Shown here: one piece after another, positions 28,674 to 36,608 of the stretch
Layout: every line of letters begins with the position of its first letter
Numbering within the stretch: the first letter of the stretch is position 1
Assembly: GCA_023150895.1 (NCBI GenBank)
Contig: JAKLJY010000018.1
Coordinates: 24,676-88,675 of the forward strand
From: Myxococcota bacterium
GTDB lineage: Bacteria > Myxococcota_A > Bradymonadia > UBA7976 > UBA1532
DNA length: 64,000 bases
Reading direction: 5' to 3'
The notes under the pieces: generated by a model
Told to the model about the DNA's origin: nothing
Database searches by the model: none
Seen by the model: the letters and a program-made list of their open reading frames with translations, nothing else
Position numbers and translations under genes: made by a program

Positions 28674-30614
28674 TCAGTTTTTCGACGCCTTCGCCTTTTT
28701 CTGGCCGGATGAAACGGTTGACGTTGCGGTCGGCGCCGGGTCGGTCACCGGGGGCGACGGCGTCGCGTCCTCGGGCGACGGCCCGCCCTCGGGGAGGGGC
28801 TCCCGCGCCCACGTGTCGATGGCTACCATGAGGAGTTGGCCACCGATGTCATTTCGCAGCTCTCCCAGAAACTCACTTCCGAATGTGCGGTCCCGTTGGA
28901 GGTGATCGAACCACGCGATGGCACACACGCGGTACCTGGCGTCGGCTGCATCGACCCGGAAGTGGCCCGCCCGCAGAAGGTAGGCGATGGCAAGGAGGCC
29001 GTTGACGGCGACGCTCCTTGTGTGCCCTGCGACCGCCGGGTCGAACCTCTGTGTGTGGGGCCACGACCATGCGTCGCGGCAGAGATCGAACGCGGATGTC
29101 GCGAAATCGGTGAAGTGCTTGGTCTGTTCCGATGTCCGCTTCCACTCGGAAGTGTTGTGATAAACCGCTCGCTGGCTCTCGTCGATCTTTCCGTCGGCGT
29201 CCCGCGGCGCAGGTCCCACCTGGAGAAAGTAGGAGGCTTCGCAGACGCCAGTCAACGCGCCTGAACGTCGCCGTGCGATCCAGAGTCGGTTCTCTTCGCT
29301 GAGCGGAGAGTCTGCCATCGTGCTCGCCGCAAGACACTTTTGGTCCGCGGCACTGAAGAGATCGATAGCCTTCTCCAGGGATACGGTGCGACTTTTGTCA
29401 AGCTCAACTTTTCCGATACTCTTGTGTTCGTTGCCCGCTGCGTGGTCCGCATCCGCCTTGTCGAGCTGCTGGGCCACGGCATCGGGCGGGTTGTCCTCTG
29501 CATCACGGAACCGCGAGAGAAGCTCTCGGAACCCCTTCTCGAGGCGCCAGCCCTGATCGGCATTGTCGATGGCCCTTCGGAGCCGCTGATATCCCGAGAG
29601 TCGCTCGGGGTGCAAGAGCTCGTCCGGCGGGGCGACCCCGAGCCCGCGGGCCAGGGCCCCCATGGTCTCGTCGAAGCTCCGGAGCGCGTAGACGTGGACG
29701 TGCTCCGGATAGTGCCGCTGGAGAACCCGCACCTCCTCGGGGATCACCTTCTCCGGATCCTGCTCCTCGCCGTCCCAGTAGACGCCCCAGTGCAGGCCGT
29801 GCCCCAGGTACCCCGGCCTGGTCAGCATCGAGCGAATCGGATCCATGACGGAGCGGTCCCCCCCCGAATACCCGAGTACGATCAGGCCGTAGTTGGCGCA
29901 GGTCTGCTCGAACTTGTCGCGCATGTTGATATCGAGCCTCGCGACCTCCCCACCGACATTCCGGATGGAGGAGTACAGGAAGTCGCCGTGGAGCTTGATG
30001 ACTTTCGGCCGCGGGCTGACCATTCGTACGGTGGCGACCTGCGAGTCGAATGCGCAGACGACGGGCTTCTTGCCCGAGTAGCGGAAGATCGCGTCGTGGA
30101 CGAGGTCGTCGAAGTTCGTTGTCAGGATGGTGCGGAAGTACCCGTCACGGACGAGGCTCGCGAGGTAGACGTAGCCCGCGCACGGCTCGGCCCCATCACA
30201 CAATTTCTCGATGAAGCCCTGGCGCGACTCGCGATCGGGGAAGATCCGCGAGAAGAGCAAGGCGTACTCGCCCGGTTGTCGATCCTCCTGTTCGCGCAGC
30301 GTCCGCCACGCGGAATAATTCGGCCCGGGCTTCTTATCAACCATCATGCTGTCACCGCGCTCGGAACTCTTCCACTGCCCGTAAGCCGCCTCGTGTTCCG
30401 GGCGCATCCGTTCGAGGCGGAACAGGTCGCAGAAGACGGCGCGTCGCCAACCGTCGATGAGCGTCGAGGCCGCGGGTATGCCCGAGCTGGTGGACGCGCC
30501 CGCCCCCAAGAACAGGGCGAACCTGGGGTCCCCCCCCGGCATCTGCCGGACCATCTCCACCAGGGTCGCAACGCCCGGCAAGGCGCTCATCAGGTTGATT
30601 TTGGCAGCAGACAT
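28674..30614 (-). CDS. SIR2-domain protein, candidate NADase of a defence system
   Basis: 646 residues from ATG 30614-30612, GAGAGG five bases upstream. The first 290 residues are a SIR2_2-type Rossmann domain: FLGAGAS (NAD loop), ILTTNFDDL (active-site Asn), VIKLHGDFLY (active-site His) and LIVLGYSGGDRSVMD. Such SIR2 proteins in bacteria usually hydrolyse NAD+ to stop phage infection (ThsA, DSR and short-Argonaute partners). The remaining 350 residues are mostly helical, unrecognised and end in a Lys-rich tail; they may be a sensor or oligomerisation part. No partner gene (TIR, Argonaute, HerA) is next to it. Two consecutive 60-base lines (29341 and 29401) have 33 and 34 G+C, below the rest of the window, which hints at transfer. 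A metabolic or deacylase role is less likely. Confidence 0.85.
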   Translation of the reverse strand: MSAAKINLMSALPGVATLVEMVRQMPGGDPRFALFLGAGASTSSGIPAASTLIDGWRRAVFCDLFRLERMRPEHEAAYGQWKSSERGDSMMVDKKPGPNYSAWRTLREQEDRQPGEYALLFSRIFPDRESRQGFIEKLCDGAEPCAGYVYLASLVRDGYFRTILTTNFDDLVHDAIFRYSGKKPVVCAFDSQVATVRMVSPRPKVIKLHGDFLYSSIRNVGGEVARLDINMRDKFEQTCANYGLIVLGYSGGDRSVMDPIRSMLTRPGYLGHGLHWGVYWDGEEQDPEKVIPEEVRVLQRHYPEHVHVYALRSFDETMGALARGLGVAPPDELLHPERLSGYQRLRRAIDNADQGWRLEKGFRELLSRFRDAEDNPPDAVAQQLDKADADHAAGNEHKSIGKVELDKSRTVSLEKAIDLFSAADQKCLAASTMADSPLSEENRLWIARRRSGALTGVCEASYFLQVGPAPRDADGKIDESQRAVYHNTSEWKRTSEQTKHFTDFATSAFDLCRDAWSWPHTQRFDPAVAGHTRSVAVNGLLAIAYLLRAGHFRVDAADARYRVCAIAWFDHLQRDRTFGSEFLGELRNDIGGQLLMVAIDTWAREPLPEGGPSPEDATPSPPVTDPAPTATSTVSSGQKKAKASKN

Positions 30615-31063
30615 CGGCGCCTCTCGCACGGCGGTGGTCCAGGTATGGCGTCCGACTGTCGACCGAGCCCCGGCCCCGGTCAAATTCCCTCCCAAGGTGG
30701 GGCCGAATTTCGTGGGCGAACCGAGCAGGAAGCGGGCATGGCGCGGGCATTGAGGGCGGTCGGCTCGTACGCGCGACGGCAGGGCGCCGGGGTAGGGTTC
30801 ATGGACGGTCGGCCCTTCGGCGAGATGGCGGCTCTGGGTGCGCCCCGTCTTGCGCCGTCACGAGGCTTCGCCCCGAACGTCGAGCCGGTAGCGGCAGGCG
30901 AGCACGCGCCCCGGGGCGGGCATCACCCCGCCCGCGTCCGCGTCGGTCGTTCCGCCATTCATCTCATCGCGTACCACGAGTCGCTCGGCGACGTCGCCGT
31001 ACGGTCGATTGTGCGGCAGCGTTCGCGCGCCCGCAACGTCGGCGAGGGCGCCGCGAAAGGACG
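30615..31063. other. Gene-free stretch upstream of SIR2 gene
   Basis: No convincing gene on either strand. It contains AAATTC (30682-30687) and GAATTT (30705-30710) as an inverted pair 17 bases apart, 70 to 95 bases before the SIR2 start, which could be a regulator site. No clear promoter boxes. Confidence 0.4.
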
Positions 31064-31927
31064 TTACTGCGCGGCCATCCGCTCGCGGACGACCCGGGCG
31101 ATCTCCTCTTTGAGGATCGCCTCGGCCAGGGGCGGCAGGATCTCCCAGAGCAGCTTCTCGATCTGCTCCTGAGAGATGCCCTCGAGCGCCTTCTTGAGGG
31201 AGGCGTCGTTGAGGACGACCCCGGCCGCGGCAGCCACGGGGACGGCGGTTGCCGCGGCCGCAGGGGCGGCGGGGGCGACGGGCGCCGGCGCGACGTTCGT
31301 CGGGGCGTTCTCGAAGCCGCCGGCGGGGGGCAGCTCGGGGCCCTTGAAGAACGGGCGCGTCGGCTCGTTCTGCTCGAAGGGGCTCTGGACGCCGCTGAAG
31401 GGGTTGGCCGTCGCGGCCACCGGCGGGGGGGCCGGGGGCTTGGCGGGCGTCGCGACGGTGGGCTGCTTGGGCGGCGGCGCGGGCTGCGCGACGGGCTGCG
31501 GCGCGGGCTGCGGCTTCTTGGCGAGCGGGATGGCCGAGGGGGCGTCCCGGAAGAGCTGGGCGTCCGGCGCCGACTTGCCCGCGACGGCCTGGTAGACCGC
31601 GTCGAGGAGGTCCTGCGTCAAAAACGGCTTGGTGAGGTGCCCGTCCGCCCCCGAGGCCGCGGCCTTGTCGGCGTCGAGCGCCTGGTGGTGCCCGGCGAGC
31701 AGCAGCACCTTGGCGCCGAGGGACTTGATCTGTTTGGCGAGCAGGTAGCCGTCCCCGGGCAGGTGGGTGTCCACCAGGACGAGCGCCGGCCCGCGTCCGC
31801 GCACGAGGTCGAGGGCCGTTGCCCCGTCCGTGGCCACCTCGAGCTGGAAGGCGTGCTTGTGGAGAGCGATCTCCACCATGCGCCGAACGGTCTTGCTGTC
31901 ATCCGCCAGGACGATCGTCCCCAACAT
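31064..31927 (-). CDS. Response regulator with Pro/Ala linker and C-terminal helix module
   Basis: 287 residues from ATG 31927-31925 with GGGAGA upstream. Residues 1-120 are a CheY-like receiver: VLADDSK (acidic pocket), phospho-acceptor Asp in LVLVDTHLPGDG, and Lys in GHLTKPF. Residues of about 125-240 are a low-complexity Pro/Ala linker. The last 50 residues (QEQIEKLLWEILPPLAEAIL and the following EEIARVV) form an amphipathic helical module seen at the end of many deltaproteobacterial receivers and resembling the PopZ C-terminal oligomerisation region. No DNA-binding or enzymatic output is present, so it probably signals by protein contact. It is divergent from the GGDEF gene at 32129; a shared pathway is plausible. 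Confidence 0.85.
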   Translation of the reverse strand: MLGTIVLADDSKTVRRMVEIALHKHAFQLEVATDGATALDLVRGRGPALVLVDTHLPGDGYLLAKQIKSLGAKVLLLAGHHQALDADKAAASGADGHLTKPFLTQDLLDAVYQAVAGKSAPDAQLFRDAPSAIPLAKKPQPAPQPVAQPAPPPKQPTVATPAKPPAPPPVAATANPFSGVQSPFEQNEPTRPFFKGPELPPAGGFENAPTNVAPAPVAPAAPAAAATAVPVAAAAGVVLNDASLKKALEGISQEQIEKLLWEILPPLAEAILKEEIARVVRERMAAQ

Positions 31928-31957
31928 GCACGTCTCCCGTGGTCACGAGTCCGGCTG

Positions 31958-31986
31958 TGCGTAGCACCTTGGCCACGGTCGGTCAA
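31958..31986 (-). promoter_or_regulatory. Possible vegetative promoter of the response regulator
   Basis: On the minus strand TTGACC (31986-31981), a 17-bp spacer and TACGCA (31963-31958) give a start near 31951, 24 bases before the ATG. The -35 box is good; the -10 box is weak. Confidence 0.4.
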
Positions 31987-32081
31987 GCACGCGTACCCCT
32001 TCGCGGCAGACCCCCCGCTCACGTTGACGGCGTCGCCGGCCGTTTCTAGAGTGGACCCACCGCCAACGTGCCGTAATTATG

Positions 32082-32095
32082 ATGGAAAATTCCAT
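32082..32095. promoter_or_regulatory. AT-rich palindrome upstream of GGDEF gene
   Basis: ATGGAA-AA-TTCCAT lies 34 bases before the TTG start of the GGDEF protein, in a stretch (TAATTATGATGGAAAATTCC) markedly richer in A+T than its surroundings. It may be an operator or part of the promoter. Confidence 0.35.
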
Positions 32096-32128
32096 GCCTG
32101 CCGAAACGCCGATTGTGCGGAGCGCCCG

Positions 32129-33601
32129 TTGAGTCCCCCGGTTTCGCGGATCCTCGTCGCCGACGATGACCGCCTCGTGCGCGCGATCTTTGGGGACGCC
32201 CTTTCGCGGGCGGGCCACGAGGTCGTGACCGCGGCGGACGGCCGGCAGGCGATCGCGCGCCTCGAAGAGGGACCGTTCGACCTCTTGCTGACCGATCTGC
32301 TGATGCCGGAGATGGACGGCCTCGAGCTGCTCGACGAGGCGAAACGGCGCTGGCCGACCCTCGACGTCGTGGTGCTCACGAGCGTCGGCACCGCCGAGCC
32401 CGCGGTCCGGGCCCTGCGGGCCGGCGCGCTGCACTATCTCGTGAAGCCGGTGGACCCCGAGGCCCTGGTGCTCGAGGTTCACCGCTGCCTCGAGAACCGC
32501 CGCCTGCTCGACGAAAACGCCCAGCTTCGGCATTGGCAGGCCCTGCTTTCGACGGGGCAGCGCATCACCGCCTGCCTCGAACTCGAGCGGCTGACGCCCC
32601 TGGCCGTCGACGCCCTGGCACATCAGCTCGACGCGTCGGTGGCCGTGCTGGCGCGTCCGGCAGCGACCACGGACGAGTCGACACCCGGCGGGTTCGAGAT
32701 CCTCGGCCTCCGGGGTCTGCCGCAAGCCGACGCGGAGACCCTGCTGGGGCTCCTCTGGGCGCGTTTCGGCGCCGAGGTCCGGGTCGCCCACGCGCCGGTG
32801 GCGGTCGACGACCTGGGGGGCGTCCTGCCCGCCAGCGCGACGGCGCTGCGTCACCTGGAGCACGCCCTGCTGGTCCCCCTGCGAAGGGATGGCCTGCTGG
32901 GGGCGGTGGCCCTGCTCTGTCGCGACGCCGCCCGGCGACCCTTCACGGCTCGACACGCCCGGGACGCCGCCTTTCTCGGCGAATCGGTGGCGCTCGCGCT
33001 CGAGAATGCCGAGCGCTACGTCCAGGCCCGCCTGGTGGCGCACCTCGATGCGCTCACGGGGTTGTTCAATGCGCGCCACCTCGAGCACGTCGTCGAGCGG
33101 GAAATCCGGACGCGGGCAGCGACGCCCGAAGCCGCCTTGGCCCCGTTCAGCCTGCTCTTCATGGATCTCGACCATTTCAAGCGGGTCAACGACACCCACG
33201 GTCATCTGGTCGGCAGTCGCGTCATCGTGGAGATGGCCCGCTTGTTGCGACGCCAGACGCGGGAGACCGACGTGCTGGTGCGCTACGGGGGCGACGAATT
33301 CGTCGCCGTGCTGCCCGGGGCCGGGACGGACGAAGCCGTCGGCGTCGCCGAGCGCATCCGCACCGCGGTCGAGGGGCACCGGTTCTTGTCGCGTGAAGGG
33401 CTGGAGCTCCGGTTGACGCTCTGTTGCGGCGTCTGCACCTGGCCCCAACACGCCGAGACGCCCTCGGACGTCATTCATCGGGCCGACCTGGCCATGTACC
33501 ACGGCAAGAAGAGCCACCGGAACGCGGTCTACCTCTACGACGCGTTGCCGGCCGCCGAGGCGCCCAATCGTTTGATGTCAATCGACTTATCGGGCGACTG
33601 A
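32129..33601 (+). CDS. Receiver-GAF-GGDEF diguanylate cyclase
   Basis: 490 residues from TTG 32129, chosen because GGAG lies six bases upstream and the receiver domain begins at once; no ATG fits. Residues 1-125: CheY-like receiver with ILVADDD, phospho-acceptor Asp in LLLTDLLMPEMDG and Lys in YLVKPVD. Residues of about 150-310: GAF-like. Residues of about 315-480: GGDEF domain with DLDHFKRVNDTHGH and the signature RYGGDEF intact, plus a later ADLAMYHGKK. It should therefore make cyclic di-GMP when phosphorylated. A PilZ protein, a possible cyclic di-GMP receptor, is encoded at 54482. Its cognate kinase is not identified. Confidence 0.92.
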   Translation: MSPPVSRILVADDDRLVRAIFGDALSRAGHEVVTAADGRQAIARLEEGPFDLLLTDLLMPEMDGLELLDEAKRRWPTLDVVVLTSVGTAEPAVRALRAGALHYLVKPVDPEALVLEVHRCLENRRLLDENAQLRHWQALLSTGQRITACLELERLTPLAVDALAHQLDASVAVLARPAATTDESTPGGFEILGLRGLPQADAETLLGLLWARFGAEVRVAHAPVAVDDLGGVLPASATALRHLEHALLVPLRRDGLLGAVALLCRDAARRPFTARHARDAAFLGESVALALENAERYVQARLVAHLDALTGLFNARHLEHVVEREIRTRAATPEAALAPFSLLFMDLDHFKRVNDTHGHLVGSRVIVEMARLLRRQTRETDVLVRYGGDEFVAVLPGAGTDEAVGVAERIRTAVEGHRFLSREGLELRLTLCCGVCTWPQHAETPSDVIHRADLAMYHGKKSHRNAVYLYDALPAAEAPNRLMSIDLSGD

Positions 33602-33626
33602 ATCGTCCGATGGAACAGTCTGCGGG

Positions 33627-33654
33627 TTGCATCGTGCGGCCGGCCGCCTAATAT
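33627..33654 (+). promoter_or_regulatory. Promoter of Rrf2 gene / lipid operon
   Basis: TTGCAT (33627-33632), a 16-bp spacer and TAATAT (33649-33654) resemble a vegetative promoter. The predicted start at about 33661 lies just before the palindrome at 33665, an arrangement that suits repression. Confidence 0.5.
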
Positions 33655-33664
33655 CCCGGCGAGT

Positions 33665-33688
33665 TTGAAATCCAACTTCAAATTTCAA
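33665..33688. promoter_or_regulatory. Palindromic operator candidate for the Rrf2 regulator
   Basis: TTGAAAT (33665-33671) and ATTTCAA (33682-33688) form a perfect 7-bp inverted repeat separated by ten bases, in an AT-rich patch right after the predicted transcription start and 37 bases before the Rrf2 ATG. Size and AT-richness fit the dyads bound by Rrf2 dimers. Confidence 0.5.
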
Positions 33689-33724
33689 CACCCGCCACAG
33701 TGTGAAAAAAGAACGAACGTCGGC

Positions 33725-34174
33725 ATGTTTCGAGCCCCCCGCATCACCCGCTACACCCTCGAGGCCGTGCTCGACATCGCCTGTCACGGGCAGGAGCGCC
33801 CCGTGCAGTCGAAGGACATCACCGAGCGTCACGGGATTCCGCGTCGCTATCTCGAGCAGGTGATGCAGGAGCTCGTCCGCGCCGGGCTCCTGCAGGGCAT
33901 CCGCGGACCCCGGGGCGGGTACCGGCTGGCCCGGCACCCGGCGGAGATCACCGTCGGGGACATTGCGCGGGTCATCGGGCGCATCTCGGACGGGGTCGAG
34001 GCGGACGAGACCCGGCGCTCGGGCCCGCCCATCGCGTGCCCGACGATCGATCCCCTCCTCGAGGACATCCGCCGCACCATCGACGCGCGTCTCGACGCCG
34101 TGACGATTGCAAGCCTGTGCGGGATGGCCGACGCGCCCGCGGCGGAAACCCCGGCGCCGACCACCGGGACCTGA
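33725..34174 (+). CDS. Rrf2-family transcriptional regulator
   Basis: 149 residues from ATG 33725; the frame extends 20 codons further up, but that part covers the palindrome and is not protein-like. ITRYTLEAVLDIACHGQ, GIPRRYLEQVMQEL and GIRGPRGGYRLAR are the winged helix of Rrf2 proteins. Rrf2 regulators of the IscR/NsrR/RsrR type hold an iron-sulphur cluster through three Cys in the second half; here only two Cys occur (IACPT and SLCGM), so a cluster is uncertain and a different ligand or a bridging cluster is possible. As first gene of the run, with a palindrome at its start, it probably represses itself and the four following enzymes. Confidence 0.85.
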   Translation: MFRAPRITRYTLEAVLDIACHGQERPVQSKDITERHGIPRRYLEQVMQELVRAGLLQGIRGPRGGYRLARHPAEITVGDIARVIGRISDGVEADETRRSGPPIACPTIDPLLEDIRRTIDARLDAVTIASLCGMADAPAAETPAPTTGT

Positions 34175-34241
34175 CCGCGCAGGGCTTTACCGTCGCCCGG
34201 GATTCCGGCATACGGGGCGGGTGGCGCTCAAGCTCCGACCG

Positions 34242-34877
34242 ATGCTGACGACGCTCCCGCATCTCCTGCGCGATCCGTTCGACGTGGAGCGCGGGGTCGT
34301 GTTCTTCGACGGCGTCGTCGAAACCCTCCCCGTCCGGGCGTGGTTCGCGCAGATGGTCGCGGACCTGCCGCGCGCGCGCCGCGCCGAACTCGAGGCGATG
34401 ACGCGCGAGCCGGTGTCTCTCGAGGCCCTGCGGGCGCTGCCCGAGACGACGTTCGGCCACCAATATGCGCTGCGTTTCGACGAGATGGGCTTCAACCCCG
34501 AGTTTCATCTCGAGGCCTGCCCCGAGAGCGGCGAGGCCCTTGCGCGCAACTGGATCTACCAGCGCTTCGCCAAGTTGCACGACATGCACCACGTCATGCT
34601 CGGGGTGGACATCTCGCCGCAGGCCGAGCTGGCGCTGCAGGTCTTCTTGTGTCTGAACACGCGGGACCCCGTGTCGAGCATGTTCATGTTCGCGTTGCCG
34701 TTCTTTGCGTCGCGGTACGGCGGGTACGCCCGCACGGCCCGCGGCAGCGTCGCACTCGGCCGGGCGGCGCTGCGCATGCCGAACCTCTTTCATTTTCCGT
34801 ACGAGCGGCACTACGAAACGCCGCTGGTCGAGGTCCGTCGCCTGGCCGGTGTGCCCCCGGAAGGGTTGCCCGTTTGA
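34242..34877 (+). CDS. Coq4-like protein
   Basis: 211 residues from ATG 34242; GTG 34221 is an in-frame alternative seven codons earlier. KLHDMHHVMLGVDISPQAEL near residues 105-125 carries the HDxxH...E zinc motif of Coq4 proteins. In eukaryotes Coq4 removes the C1 carboxyl/ring substituent and organises quinone biosynthesis; bacterial homologues of unknown role occur in lipid or secondary-metabolite operons. FALPFFASRYGGYA is amphipathic, fitting membrane association. The 3' end overlaps the next gene (TTGA), so it is translationally coupled to a KAS III-like enzyme, which argues for a lipid or quinone-like product rather than a stand-alone role. No other ubiquinone gene is in the window. 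Confidence 0.78.
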   Translation: MLTTLPHLLRDPFDVERGVVFFDGVVETLPVRAWFAQMVADLPRARRAELEAMTREPVSLEALRALPETTFGHQYALRFDEMGFNPEFHLEACPESGEALARNWIYQRFAKLHDMHHVMLGVDISPQAELALQVFLCLNTRDPVSSMFMFALPFFASRYGGYARTARGSVALGRAALRMPNLFHFPYERHYETPLVEVRRLAGVPPEGLPV

Positions 34878-35851
34878 ACGCGCCGGTCCGTCTCGCCGGC
34901 TCCGCGAGCCTGTTGCCGGGTCGGCCCGTGGAGACGCGCCCCCTGGTCGAGGCCGCCATGCCGGGCCGGGACGCCGAATCCTTGGCCGCGCGCATCGGCA
35001 TCCGCACGCGACACTTTGCGGACCCCGCGGACACCGTCGCCCGCGTCGGCGCGCAGGTGCTCGGAGCGGCCCTGGCGGACGCCGGCTTGCCCGCCACCGC
35101 GCTGCGCCGCATCGTCCTGGTGAATTCGCACGGCGGCGACCACCCCATCCCGGCCACGGTCAACGCGCTGCTCGGAGAAATGGGCCTGCACGACGTCGTC
35201 GGGGGCTTCGATCTCAACAACGCCTGCACCGGCTTCGTCTCCGCGGTGGATGCGGCCGCGCGCATGGTGGCGACCGGGGAGGGGCCCGTCGCCGTCGTCG
35301 TCGTCGAGCTGCTCAGCCGGTGGATCTCGCCCGCGCAGCCGCGCTCGTACGTCGTCCTCGGGGACGCGGCGGCGGCGCTGGTCCTGACCGAGGCCGGCGG
35401 CCCGGGCGCGCTCCTCGCCGCGGACTTCGGCAACGACGCGCGCAAGCTCGCCGCCGTGACCCTCGCGCACGGGGCCTTCACCGGCGCGGACGAGAAGATC
35501 GTCTTCGGCGCGCCGGGCCCCGACTTCTTCGAGTACGCCGTGGACGGTCTGACGACCTCGGTCCGTCGGGTGCTCGACCGCGCAGGCATGGCGACCACCG
35601 ACGTCGACTGGTGGGCGTTTCATCAGCCCAATGGCGAGCTGCTCGACGCGTTCCTGAGCGCGCTCGGCCTGCCGGAAGACCGCACGGTGCGGGTGGTGGA
35701 CACCATTGGCAGCGTCGGCGCCGCCTCGGCCGCCTGCACGCTCGACCGGCTCCTGGCGACGCGGCCCGTCCGCACGGGGCAGACGCTCATGCTCTGCGGC
35801 GTGGGCGCCGGGGCCTCGCGCGGGGCCGTCCTGCTTCGCGTGGAGCGCTGA
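34874..35851 (+). CDS. Ketoacyl-ACP synthase III-like enzyme with altered active site
   Basis: 325 residues from TTG 34874, overlapping the previous stop in TTGA and preceded by GGAAGGG; the sequence after it (VRLAGSASLLPGRPVETR) is the normal beginning of the family. FDLNNACTGFVSAVD holds the nucleophilic Cys and WWAFHQPNGELLDA the His. The third residue, Asn in the usual GNTSAAS, is replaced by Ser (DTIGSVGAASAAC). KAS III enzymes with that Asn changed (CerJ, DpsC, PqsC type) transfer acyl groups or condense in unusual ways rather than running ordinary decarboxylative fatty-acid initiation. The reading is therefore acyl transfer or priming within this operon. Cytosolic. Confidence 0.88.
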   Translation: MNAPVRLAGSASLLPGRPVETRPLVEAAMPGRDAESLAARIGIRTRHFADPADTVARVGAQVLGAALADAGLPATALRRIVLVNSHGGDHPIPATVNALLGEMGLHDVVGGFDLNNACTGFVSAVDAAARMVATGEGPVAVVVVELLSRWISPAQPRSYVVLGDAAAALVLTEAGGPGALLAADFGNDARKLAAVTLAHGAFTGADEKIVFGAPGPDFFEYAVDGLTTSVRRVLDRAGMATTDVDWWAFHQPNGELLDAFLSALGLPEDRTVRVVDTIGSVGAASAACTLDRLLATRPVRTGQTLMLCGVGAGASRGAVLLRVER

Positions 35852-35852
35852 C

Positions 35853-36608
35853 GTGACCCGCGACGACAGCCGGGCCGTCGCGGCCTTCACCGCCTGGTTC
35901 GGGTTCCTCCGGCGCTGGCACCGCTACGAGATCGCCCGCGGTTTCGAGCACCTCGACGTGCCCGAGGCCCGCCTCGTCGTCGGCTACCACGGGCGCCCCA
36001 TCGCCCACGACCTCTGCATGCTGCTGACGGTCTGCCACGAGCGGCTCGGGTACCTGCCGCACCCCATCTTTCACGCGTACTTCGGGCAGAACGGCCGCAC
36101 CGCGCGTTGGCTCGACGACCTCGGGTTCGTGACGGCCGACGGGCCCGCGATCGCGGCGGCCGTCGCCCGCGGGGAGCACATCTTCGTGACGCCCGGGGGG
36201 ACGCGCGAGGGCTGTCGTCCGTTCTGGGAGCGCTACCGGGTCAGCTGGGGCGAGCGCACCGGCTACGTCCGGATGGCGCTGCAGTACGGCCTGAAGATCG
36301 TGCCCGTGGCCGCCGACGGCACGGACGACGCGTTCATCGGCTTCAACGACGGGTATGCCTGGGGCAAGCGTCTGCACGTGCCCGCCAACGTCGCCGTCTG
36401 GGCCGGCCTCGGCCTGACCGGCCCGTGGCCCTTCGGGCTGCCGCTCCCGGTGCGCATCCGGCAGATCATCGGGCCCCCCATCGATCCGGCGCAGGTGCTG
36501 GGCGAGACGCCCGATCCGTCCAACCGCGAACATCTGAAGCGCTTGCACCGGCACGTCGTCGGGGCGGTTCAGGGCCTGCTCGACACCCGCAAAGAGGGCC
36601 GACGGTGA
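35853..36608 (+). CDS. Lysophospholipid-type acyltransferase (MGAT/PlsC-like)
   Basis: 251 residues from GTG 35853, one base after the KAS III stop, with GGAG seven bases upstream. GYHGRPIAHD near residue 47 corresponds to the H-x6-D form of the acyltransferase motif seen in MGAT-like LPLATs, and FVTPGGTREGC near residue 110 to their PGGxxE motif. YGLKIVPVAADGTDDAFIGF and the C-terminal GPPIDP are also typical. The enzyme should move an acyl chain from acyl-ACP or acyl-CoA to a hydroxyl or amine of an acceptor at the inner membrane. Its end overlaps the next gene by GTGA, so coupling is tight. Confidence 0.82.
   Translation: MTRDDSRAVAAFTAWFGFLRRWHRYEIARGFEHLDVPEARLVVGYHGRPIAHDLCMLLTVCHERLGYLPHPIFHAYFGQNGRTARWLDDLGFVTADGPAIAAAVARGEHIFVTPGGTREGCRPFWERYRVSWGERTGYVRMALQYGLKIVPVAADGTDDAFIGFNDGYAWGKRLHVPANVAVWAGLGLTGPWPFGLPLPVRIRQIIGPPIDPAQVLGETPDPSNREHLKRLHRHVVGAVQGLLDTRKEGRR

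Noticed and set aside
30682..30710. AAATTC/GAATTT pair as SIR2 promoter element
   Set aside because: Six-base arms only and no promoter boxes next to it; mentioned in the gap entry but not called as a site.
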